5,032 nucleotides of DNA from Candidatus Dadabacteria bacterium. Lineage in GTDB: Bacteria > Desulfobacterota_D > UBA1144 > Nemesobacterales > UBA2774. Shown here piece after piece: positions 1 through 5,032 of the stretch. The notes beneath the pieces were generated by a model that was given only the letters and a program-made list of their open reading frames with translations, had not been told where the DNA came from and did not search any database. Position numbers and translations under genes: made by a program. The stretch is taken from positions 1 through 5,032 of the forward strand of contig DAOVUC010000160.1 of NCBI GenBank assembly GCA_030632765.1, written 5' to 3'. Every line of letters begins with the position of its first letter. Within the stretch, counting starts at the first letter, position 1.

Positions 1-2
1 AA

Positions 3-116
3 GGAAGTACGGCGCTGGATTATTTTAATCAGGCAGCCGAGCTGGAAACAAACCCTAGCGATAAGGCAAAAGTGTATTATAGTATTGCTGAAAATTTTAG
101 AAAAAAAGGAATCGAG
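3..116 (+). pseudogene. Possible fragment of a TPR-repeat protein (frame 3, truncated at both ends)
   Basis: Reading frame 3 is open from the left edge to a TGA at 135-137. Its first 35 or so codons spell a peptide with tetratricopeptide-repeat spacing: ALDYFNQAAELETNPSD followed by KAKVYYSIAENFRKKG. The pattern of Y/F, A, P, Y, A and G positions matches two paired TPR helices. Such repeats usually mediate protein-protein contacts. The similarity fades after about 110-116 and the frame stops soon after, while solute-binding-protein homology begins in frame 1. No start or end of this gene is in the window, so it is either the broken end of a neighbouring gene or sequence joined here artificially. 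Frame 1 over the same bases is also open but gives an unprotein-like string rich in Arg, Ile and Trp. The TPR reading is pattern recognition only. Confidence 0.42.
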
Positions 117-330
117 AATATCACGAGAAGAGTTTGACCGCGATAAAAGAAAAGAACTCTACAGAAGGTTTGCGGAAATAGTTCACAACGAGCAGCCATA
201 CACATTTCTTTTCTGCCGAAAATCTACAGTAGCGGTTAACAAGAGGTTTGAAAATGTATTAGTCTATCCTTTGGGAATTGATCCCCTTGAGTGGCATGTT
301 CCTCTTCCGCTACAGATGTACAGTGAGTAA
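85..330 (+). CDS. Family-5 (DppA/OppA-type) extracellular solute-binding protein, C-terminal fragment
   Basis: This is the last part of a periplasmic or lipid-anchored binding protein that delivers peptides or similar solutes to the transporter encoded downstream. Recognisable family sequence begins around codon ISREEFD (about 118) and runs through KRKELYRRFAEIVHNEQPYTFLF, the STVAVNKRF segment and the ending PLGIDPLEWHVP. This is the standard C-terminal pattern of SBP_bac_5 proteins, which are normally over 500 residues long. Only about 70 residues have visible homology. The first possible start, TTG at 85, has no convincing ribosome-binding site and would not make a functional protein. Frame 1 stays open to the left edge, but residues before about 118 do not look like this family. 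It is therefore a gene tail cut by a junction or a pseudogene remnant. Its position just upstream of the permeases fits the usual SBP-B-C-D-F operon order. Confidence 0.75.
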   Translation: MLKILEKKESRISREEFDRDKRKELYRRFAEIVHNEQPYTFLFCRKSTVAVNKRFENVLVYPLGIDPLEWHVPLPLQMYSE

Positions 331-378
331 ATGCTAGCAAATAAATACATCTCAAGTTGAAGATAATTTCCGGATCCA

Positions 379-438
379 TTTCAATAAACGAAACTATTTA
401 GGTATAAATTTAATCTTATTGGATTAATTATTTATACT
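379..438 (+). promoter_or_regulatory. Candidate sigma-70-type promoter region in the 331-461 gap
   Basis: The 131-bp gap between the binding-protein stop and the first permease is AT-rich and contains no ORF of note. Two weak -35/-10 pairs can be drawn: TTTCAA (379-384) with TATAAA (403-408), spacing 18, and TTTAAT (409-414) with TATACT (433-438), spacing 18. The second would put a transcript start some 15-20 nt before the permease ATG. Either could drive the B-C-D-F genes separately from the binding protein. AT-rich gaps yield such matches by chance, so this is tentative. No hairpin followed by a T-run is seen, so there is no clear terminator after the binding protein. Confidence 0.22.
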
Positions 439-461
439 AACAGAGCTGGGCCTATCAAACT

Positions 462-1463
462 ATGAGAGACTATATATTTAAAAGACTTCTCTTACTTATT
501 CCAACGCTCTTTGGAATAACTCTCATTACGTTCTTTATTATCCAGCTTGCTCCGGGCAACCCTGTTGAGAGAAAGCTGCAATTAGACCAGGGGATACAAG
601 CCGAGGCAATCACGCAACTAATTGTAGAAGAGACAAAGAAACTCTATGGCTTAGATAAGCCTATATACGTTAGGTACTGGATCTGGGTAAAGCAGATAGC
701 CACTCTTGACTTTGGGCGCTCATATAAGGACCACCGCCCGGTAATAAACAAAATAGCGGAAAGGATCCCAATTACCCTTACCCTTAATATAATCTCTATC
801 ATTTTGATTTATTTAATAGCAATTCCAATTGGGGTATTTTCAGCGGTAGCTCACGGGAGGTTCTCAGAGAGGGTCAGCACTTTCTTCTTTTTTATGCTCT
901 ATTCCATCCCGAGTTTCTGGATGGCAATGATCTTAATCTTTTTCCTTGGAGGGGGGGATTACTGGGATTTATTCCCGGTCTACGGAATACTCTCTCCGGA
1001 AGCCGAGAATTATCCGTTTTTTAAGAAGGCTCTAAATTTCTTATGGCACATCGTGCTTCCAGTATTTTGTCTGACCTACGGCGGCCTTGCATATCTCTCA
1101 AGATTCCAAAAGGGAACCCTCCTTGAAGTCCTTAGAGAAGATTTCGTCAGAACAGCGACCGCAAAAGGGCTTCCTAGACACATAGTTATCCTTAAACACG
1201 CTCTAAGAAACGCGCTCATTCCCATAATCACCATACTTGCGGGGATACTTCCGGCAATGATAGGGGGAAGCGTCATTATTGAGAGTATCTTCTCTATCCC
1301 CGGAATCGGTCAGTTAGGGTTTGAGTCCGTACTTTCCCGAGATTATCCGGTAATTATGGCGATTGCGACCATCTCGGCAGTACTCACACTGATCGGAATC
1401 CTGATTGCGGACCTTCTATATGTACTTGTAGATCCCAGAATAAGCTTTGAGGCCAAAAAGTGA
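462..1463 (+). CDS. Peptide-type ABC transporter permease, DppB/YejB-like
   Basis: This is an inner-membrane channel subunit of a PepT-family importer, 333 residues, a normal length for DppB/YejB. It opens with the family N-terminus (MRDYIFKRLLLLIPTL) and a first membrane helix at about 9-30 ending in APGNPV. A periplasmic region follows, with YGLDKPIYVRY (62-72) and DFGRSY (83-88). Further helices lie at about 104-127, 138-162, 195-213, 250-275 and 297-322. The cytoplasmic EAA loop that docks on the ATPases is visible at about 230-250 (RTATAKGL, then KHALRN). The LSRDYP segment (291-296) and the VDPRISF ending resemble YejB more than classical DppB. The ATG at 462 is chosen because the family N-terminus starts exactly there; no good Shine-Dalgarno precedes it. 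Its stop overlaps the GTG start of the next permease, so the two are probably translationally coupled. Family assignment is firm; the substrate is unknown. Confidence 0.95.
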   Translation: MRDYIFKRLLLLIPTLFGITLITFFIIQLAPGNPVERKLQLDQGIQAEAITQLIVEETKKLYGLDKPIYVRYWIWVKQIATLDFGRSYKDHRPVINKIAERIPITLTLNIISIILIYLIAIPIGVFSAVAHGRFSERVSTFFFFMLYSIPSFWMAMILIFFLGGGDYWDLFPVYGILSPEAENYPFFKKALNFLWHIVLPVFCLTYGGLAYLSRFQKGTLLEVLREDFVRTATAKGLPRHIVILKHALRNALIPIITILAGILPAMIGGSVIIESIFSIPGIGQLGFESVLSRDYPVIMAIATISAVLTLIGILIADLLYVLVDPRISFEAKK

Positions 1464-2464
1464 CCGAGACTAAGAGCGTTGGATACTGGGGCAGTGTTTG
1501 GAAGAAATTAAAGAAAGACAAGCTGGCTATGGCAGCCTTAGTCATTATTGTGATCCTTTTCGGAACCGCGATATTCCAGAGCGTCTTAGCCGGTAACAAA
1601 CCAATAATTCTTAAGTATGAAAACGAGTATTACTTCCCGGTCCTATTTAGATATAACGAATTTTTCGGGACCGACTTCAAAGTGCTGGATACAAAATTAA
1701 AAAACGGAGACTTTGCGATATTTCCGCCTATCAGATACAGCCCGACTGAAAATGATTTATTATCAGTACTAACCCCACCGTCCAAAGAGCATTTGTTCGG
1801 GACTGATGATAGGGGTAGAGACGTGTTAAGCCGCATGATTCATGGTGCACGGATATCACTCTCCATTGGATTCGTAGCCGTTGGTATAGCTGCGGTGATA
1901 GGAATATTATTAGGCGGCATAGCCGGATACTATGGGGGCAGTGTTGATTTTATAGTCTCAAGGCTTTTTGAAGTTATGATGACCTTTCCGGTCTTCTTTT
2001 TAATTCTAACCATACTGGCATTCAGAGATCCGAGCATATATAACATAATGATTGTGATAGGGGCTACTAGCTGGACAGGGATTGCTCGACTCATAAGGGC
2101 ACAGTTTCTTCAGTTAAGACAACTTGATTATGTAGACGCCGCCGTTGCTCTTGGGGGAGATGACTGGAGAGTGATGATGAAGCACATGCTTCCAAACTCG
2201 CTTGCCCCGGTATTAGTGGACATCTCTTTCGGAATCGCAGGGGCAATATTAGTAGAATCGGGACTTAGTTTTTTAGGATTCGGCGTGCCTCCGCCTGAGC
2301 CAAGCTGGGGAGATATACTCTCACAGTCTCAGAGATATGTGGATTTCGCGTGGTGGCTTGTCCTATTTCCCGGTGCGGCTATATTTGTAACAGTAACTTC
2401 ATTTAACCTATTAGGAGAAGGATTCAGAAACGCAATTGACCCTAAATTTTTGGGAAGCGAATAA
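1460..2464 (+). CDS. Peptide-type ABC transporter permease, DppC/YejE-like, with large periplasmic insert
   Basis: This is the second channel subunit, 334 residues, pairing with the preceding permease. The GTG start at 1460 overlaps the upstream TGA by four bases (GTGA), and a TGAGG ribosome-binding site at 1448-1452 supports it. The N-terminus has the WKKLKKDKLAM pattern common to DppC/OppC, then helix 1 (about 22-44). Residues about 45-108 form an extra periplasmic segment with NKPIILKY, YYFPVLF and FPPIRYSP. From memory of the family this matches the insert of YejE, and ordinary DppC proteins lack it. Next come the conserved FGTDDRGRDVLSR (113-125), helices at about 133-157, 165-188, 255-275 and 296-320, and the EAA loop at 226-246 (DAAVALGG, then KHMLPN). 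The C-terminus (FLGFGVPPPEPSWG, EGFRNAIDPK) is typical DppC. The next gene starts 5 nt after its stop. Confidence 0.95.
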   Translation: MTETKSVGYWGSVWKKLKKDKLAMAALVIIVILFGTAIFQSVLAGNKPIILKYENEYYFPVLFRYNEFFGTDFKVLDTKLKNGDFAIFPPIRYSPTENDLLSVLTPPSKEHLFGTDDRGRDVLSRMIHGARISLSIGFVAVGIAAVIGILLGGIAGYYGGSVDFIVSRLFEVMMTFPVFFLILTILAFRDPSIYNIMIVIGATSWTGIARLIRAQFLQLRQLDYVDAAVALGGDDWRVMMKHMLPNSLAPVLVDISFGIAGAILVESGLSFLGFGVPPPEPSWGDILSQSQRYVDFAWWLVLFPGAAIFVTVTSFNLLGEGFRNAIDPKFLGSE

Positions 2465-2469
2465 GAAAT

Positions 2470-3453
2470 ATGAACTATGCACTTGAAATAAAGGATTTAA
2501 GAATTTCTTTCAGATCAGAGGGGAAAGGGGTAGAAGTTGTAAGCGGAGTTTCCATTAATATACCTAAAGGCAAAATTATAGGTGTTGTGGGAGAAAGCGG
2601 CTGCGGCAAAACAGTAACGGCACTCTCCGTTATGAGGCTTATCCCTGAGCCGCCCGGAAAGATTGAGGGTGGAGAGGTTATTTTTGACGGCGCTGATCTA
2701 TTAAAATATGCGGATAGAGATATGCAATCAATAAGGGGAAACAGAATATCCATGATATTCCAGGAGCCTATCAGCTCTCTCAATCCTGTCTTTACAGTCG
2801 GCGACCAAATAGGTGAAGCATTAAGGACCCACCTCAATATATCAAGAAAAGAAGAAAAGAGCAGAGTCATCGAGCTCTTGAAACTCGTTGGAATCCCGGC
2901 GCCCGAGAGCAGGATGAACAACTACCCTCATGAAATGAGCGGTGGGATGTCCCAGAGAGTGATGATTGCAATGGCCCTTGCGTGCAACCCGGAGGTGCTT
3001 ATTGCCGATGAGCCGACAACAGCGCTTGACGTGACCATACAGGCCGGAATTCTTAACCTCATTGACGATCTGAGAGTAAGATTGGGTATGGCCGTTCTCC
3101 TCATTACACATGACCTTGGGATTATCGCAGAAGTTGCTGACGAAGTTTATGTTATGTATGCGGGAAAGATCGTTGAACAGGGTTTTACCGCCGATATTTT
3201 TAAAGAGCCGCATCACCCATATACCGTTGGACTCCTAAACTCAATTCCTGACCTTCATGAAAACAAAGAAATGTTAAATGCGATACCCGGAGTAGTTCCC
3301 AGTCCGGACAATTTCCCAAAAGGATGCAGATTCCAGGACCGCTGCCCCCTTGTAATTGATAAATGCAGAACAGATGAGCCACCTCTGGATGAGATTGGCA
3401 ATGGCCATAAAGCTGCTTGCTGGAGATCAGATCAAGTAAAACGAGAGAACTGA
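2470..3453 (+). CDS. dppD: Peptide-type ABC transporter ATP-binding protein, DppD/OppD family
   Basis: This is one of the two cytoplasmic ATPases that power import, 327 residues, the usual DppD length. All nucleotide-binding motifs are intact: Walker A GESGCGKT (41-48), Q-loop Gln98 in IFQEP, signature MSGGMSQR (156-163), Walker B VLIADEPT (176-183, catalytic Glu181), D-loop ALD (185-187) and switch His214. The SGGMSQR form of the signature marks the DppD rather than the DppF partner. The C-terminal oligopeptide-transporter extension (about 233-320) contains HHPYTVGLL and four cysteines, Cys286, Cys292, Cys299 and Cys317, a pattern that binds an iron-sulfur cluster in studied Dpp systems. The ATG lies 5 nt after the permease stop. 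The Shine-Dalgarno is weak, so translation probably depends on coupling. The gene symbol is given at family level; OppD or another PepT-type role is possible. Confidence 0.95.
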   Translation: MNYALEIKDLRISFRSEGKGVEVVSGVSINIPKGKIIGVVGESGCGKTVTALSVMRLIPEPPGKIEGGEVIFDGADLLKYADRDMQSIRGNRISMIFQEPISSLNPVFTVGDQIGEALRTHLNISRKEEKSRVIELLKLVGIPAPESRMNNYPHEMSGGMSQRVMIAMALACNPEVLIADEPTTALDVTIQAGILNLIDDLRVRLGMAVLLITHDLGIIAEVADEVYVMYAGKIVEQGFTADIFKEPHHPYTVGLLNSIPDLHENKEMLNAIPGVVPSPDNFPKGCRFQDRCPLVIDKCRTDEPPLDEIGNGHKAACWRSDQVKREN

Positions 3454-3454
3454 T

Positions 3455-4423
3455 ATGTCTTATAGAGAACTTATAAAACTTCAGAAGCTAAAGAAATATT
3501 TCCCGGTCAAATCCGGTGTCCTCTCAAGGGTTACAAACTTTGTAAAAGCCGTTGACGGGATAGACCTCTCTATCCCTGAAGGCCAGACAATCGGACTTGT
3601 TGGAGAAAGCGGCTGCGGGAAAACGACACTTGGGAAAACGATACTTAAACTCCTTGAGCCCACTCACGGAGAAATATATTTTGAGAATGACAATATAACA
3701 CATTTATCCCCATCTAAAATGAGACCTTACCGGAGGGAAATGCAAATTGTCTTTCAAGACCCCTACGGCTCTTTAAACCCAAGAATGAAAGTAGAGAGTA
3801 TAGTTTCTGAGGGACTAGCTATACACAACATCTCTTCAGGTCAGGAGAGAAAAGATTTAATACGTGAGCTCTTAATTACCGTGGGGATGAGAGAAGACGC
3901 TCTTTATCGCTACCCCCATGAATTTAGCGGGGGTCAGCGCCAGAGAATAGCCATCGCAAGAGCGCTTGCTCTTAAACCAAAGTTCATAGTTTGCGATGAG
4001 CCGATATCTGCTCTCGATGTCTCGGTTCAGGCTCAAATCATTAACCTTTTTATTGAACTGCAAGAGAAACTTAAGCTTACATACCTTTTTATTTCTCATG
4101 ACCTTAGAGTGGTAAGACATATTAGTGATAAAGTGGCTGTGATGTATTTAGGAAAAATTGTTGAGATTTCTCCAAGTAAAGAGCTGTACAAAAACCCGCT
4201 CCACCCCTATACGCGTATTCTAATTTCATCTGTACCAATTGCGGACCCAAGTAGAAAAAGAGAGATGACTCTATTAAAAGGAGATGTACCTAGCCCGATC
4301 AACCCGCCCTCTGGATGCAGCTTCCACCCCAGATGCCCTATAGCTGTCGAGAAGTGTAAAACAATTGAGCCAGAACTTCGTGATGTAGGTGGAGAACACT
4401 TTGTTTCCTGCCACCTGGTTTAA
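3455..4423 (+). CDS. dppF: Peptide-type ABC transporter ATP-binding protein, DppF/OppF family
   Basis: This is the second ATPase of the importer, 322 residues, expected to form a heterodimer with the DppD-type protein under the two permeases. The motifs are Walker A GESGCGKT (50-57), Q-loop Gln101 in VFQDPYGSLNPR, signature FSGGQRQR (157-164), Walker B FIVCDEP (177-183, catalytic Glu182), D-loop ALD (186-188) and switch His215. The SLNPR after the Q-loop, SGGQRQRIAIARAL and CDEPISALDVSVQAQ are DppF hallmarks. The C-terminal extension has LHPYTRILISSVP and the cysteine set Cys288, Cys294, Cys301 and Cys319, mirroring its partner. The ATG is one base after the previous stop, with a GAGAG ribosome-binding site at 3443-3447. 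No strong terminator follows its TAA. Both ATPases look fully active, so the transporter motor is intact even though the binding protein in this window is not. Confidence 0.95.
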   Translation: MSYRELIKLQKLKKYFPVKSGVLSRVTNFVKAVDGIDLSIPEGQTIGLVGESGCGKTTLGKTILKLLEPTHGEIYFENDNITHLSPSKMRPYRREMQIVFQDPYGSLNPRMKVESIVSEGLAIHNISSGQERKDLIRELLITVGMREDALYRYPHEFSGGQRQRIAIARALALKPKFIVCDEPISALDVSVQAQIINLFIELQEKLKLTYLFISHDLRVVRHISDKVAVMYLGKIVEISPSKELYKNPLHPYTRILISSVPIADPSRKREMTLLKGDVPSPINPPSGCSFHPRCPIAVEKCKTIEPELRDVGGEHFVSCHLV

Positions 4424-4437
4424 AAATAATGATATAC

Positions 4438-4465
4438 TTGCAAATGAGTAATCTTGTATTATTAT
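4438..4465 (+). promoter_or_regulatory. Candidate sigma-70-type promoter ahead of the yceD-like gene
   Basis: The 86-bp gap between the DppF-type stop (4423) and the preferred yceD start (4510) contains TTGCAA (4438-4443) and TATTAT (4460-4465) with 16-bp spacing. A second TATTAT copy at 4457-4462 would give 13-bp spacing, which is too short. A promoter here would make sense, because the yceD-like gene belongs to a different functional group from the transporter. If used, transcription would begin about 35-40 nt before 4510, and the alternative start at 4429 could not be translated from that transcript. The match is imperfect and the region AT-rich, so confidence is low. Confidence 0.3.
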
Positions 4466-4509
4466 TAAATCCCATTAATTTTAATAGTCAGATGATATCA
4501 ACAAGCGCA

Positions 4510-5025
4510 ATGAAATTACATGTTTCAGATATTTCGGAAAGTGGTGTTCATATTGAGGTATTAGAAGAACCCCAGTGGCTGGCAAATCTGCCTGAGCTTT
4601 GGTCTGAAAGTGAGGGAATTCACCTTCTAACAAAGATCGGGATTGATTTACACGTGACAAGGGTTCTTAAGGAAGTCACCGTTATCGGAGATGTCCAACT
4701 CTCTATTGAGACTGCGTGTTCAAGATGTGTAGAATCTGTTAGAATAGAATTGAACCCTTTAGTTAACCTAGTTCTTTCGCCTGTTGATAAAATTAGCGAC
4801 GAGGATGACGACGATGAACATGAGACTTATAAAGGGGATGAAGTAGATTTAAGCAATTATATAATGGAGCAAATAGCGATTTCATTACCGGTAAAAGTAG
4901 TGTGTAATGAAGATTGCAAAGGACTCTGCACAATATGCGGCAATAATTTAAATCAAGAAAATTGCACATGTGAGAGGGATAATATAGATCCAAGATTTGC
5001 GATTTTAAAGAACTTAAAAATATGA
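4510..5025 (+). CDS. yceD: YceD/DUF177 family protein (23S rRNA accumulation-type), cysteine-cluster form
   Basis: This is a 171-residue member of DUF177 (YceD), usually 160-180 residues and usually encoded just before rpmF (ribosomal protein L32). Studied members are linked to 23S rRNA accumulation; the biochemical activity is not settled. I chose ATG 4510 because the family N-terminus (MKLHVSDI) starts there. An upstream in-frame ATG at 4429 would add 27 residues with no family resemblance, and neither start has a clear Shine-Dalgarno. From the 4510 start, the CSRC pair is Cys70/Cys73 and an acidic run DEDDDDE is at 97-103. The segment DEVDLSNYIMEQIAISLPVK leads into a cysteine cluster: Cys132, Cys136, Cys140, Cys143, Cys152 and Cys154 (CNEDCKGLCTICGNNLN, then CTC). 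The DPRFAIL ending is also typical. The cluster is likely to bind zinc, as inferred from spacing. The stop overlaps a following ATG (ATGA). Confidence 0.9.
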   Translation: MKLHVSDISESGVHIEVLEEPQWLANLPELWSESEGIHLLTKIGIDLHVTRVLKEVTVIGDVQLSIETACSRCVESVRIELNPLVNLVLSPVDKISDEDDDDEHETYKGDEVDLSNYIMEQIAISLPVKVVCNEDCKGLCTICGNNLNQENCTCERDNIDPRFAILKNLKI

Positions 5026-5032
5026 GAACAAA
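5022..5032 (+). CDS. Candidate start of the next gene (cut by the window edge)
   Basis: An ATG at 5022-5024 overlaps the yceD TGA in an ATGA arrangement, a common mark of translational coupling. Only three full codons are visible (Met-Arg-Thr) plus two bases of the next. The usual neighbour after yceD is rpmF (L32), but most L32 proteins begin Met-Ala-x-Pro-Lys. This start may therefore encode an unusual L32, a different gene, or not be used at all. Confidence 0.3.

Noticed and set aside
349..364. Imperfect inverted repeat around ATCTCAAGTTGAAGAT as a possible terminator after the binding-protein tail
   Set aside because: The stem is short, AT-rich and bulged, the loop is too small and no T-run follows.
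419..438. TTGGAT (419-424) with TATACT (433-438) as a promoter pair
   Set aside because: The spacing is only 8 bp, far below the 16-18 bp needed for a sigma-70 promoter.
2475..2921. 148-residue open frame on the minus strand inside the DppD-type gene
   Set aside because: It lies wholly antisense to a gene with all ABC motifs intact, shows no recognisable domain and no ribosome-binding site; it is a shadow of the coding strand. The same holds for the other minus-strand frames at 1076-1276, 1384-1599, 1630-1836, 2842-3216, 3200-3382, 3481-3663, 3872-4120 and 4793-4993.
2590..3624. Near-identical 23-nt segments at 2590-2612 and 3602-3624 (one mismatch), seen as a possible direct repeat
   Set aside because: Both encode the Walker A motif GESGCGKT of the two paralogous ATPases with the same codons; this is protein conservation, not a repeat element.
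4472..4500. Short palindromes ATTAATTTTAAT and TGATATCA before the yceD-like gene, considered as operator or terminator
   Set aside because: Both are very short in AT-rich sequence, with no second copy and no T-run; chance is enough to explain them.

Overview
The window holds most of a peptide-type (PepT/Opp/Dpp family) ABC importer operon on the + strand, followed by a housekeeping gene of the YceD/DUF177 family. From left to right: a partial C-terminal piece of a family-5 extracellular solute-binding protein (to 330), a 131-bp AT-rich gap, two inner-membrane permeases (462-1463 and 1460-2464), two ATPases (2470-3453 and 3455-4423), an 86-bp gap, and a yceD-like gene (4510-5025). The yceD stop overlaps a candidate start codon for the next gene, which runs off the window. 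All real genes are on + and tightly packed. I see no tRNA, rRNA, CRISPR array, insertion sequence or strong intrinsic terminator.

The four complete transporter genes are spaced by -4, +5 and +1 nt, so they are probably transcribed and translated as one unit. The permeases would form the membrane channel and the two non-identical ATPases the motor. The binding protein would capture oligopeptides or another PepT-family substrate outside the membrane. The permeases resemble the YejB/YejE branch: the second one carries a periplasmic insert of about 60 residues like that of YejE. The ATPases are separate DppD- and DppF-type proteins rather than one fused YejF-type protein. The substrate cannot be read from this sequence.

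The organism looks like a moderately AT-leaning bacterium, probably Gram-negative. The binding-protein tail, the permeases and a DUF177 protein with a C-terminal cysteine cluster would fit a deltaproteobacteria-like or similar lineage. That is a weak inference from protein flavour, and no marker gene here settles it.

The oddest place is the left edge. Over about positions 3-116 the only protein-like frame is frame 3, which reads like a tetratricopeptide (TPR) repeat. From about 118 on, the binding-protein homology is in frame 1. This suggests a junction (rearrangement, gene remnant or assembly chimera) near 100-120 that cuts the binding-protein gene down to its last 70 or so codons. I found no convincing undescribed system; the rest is a recognisable transporter operon next to a recognisable rRNA/ribosome-associated gene.
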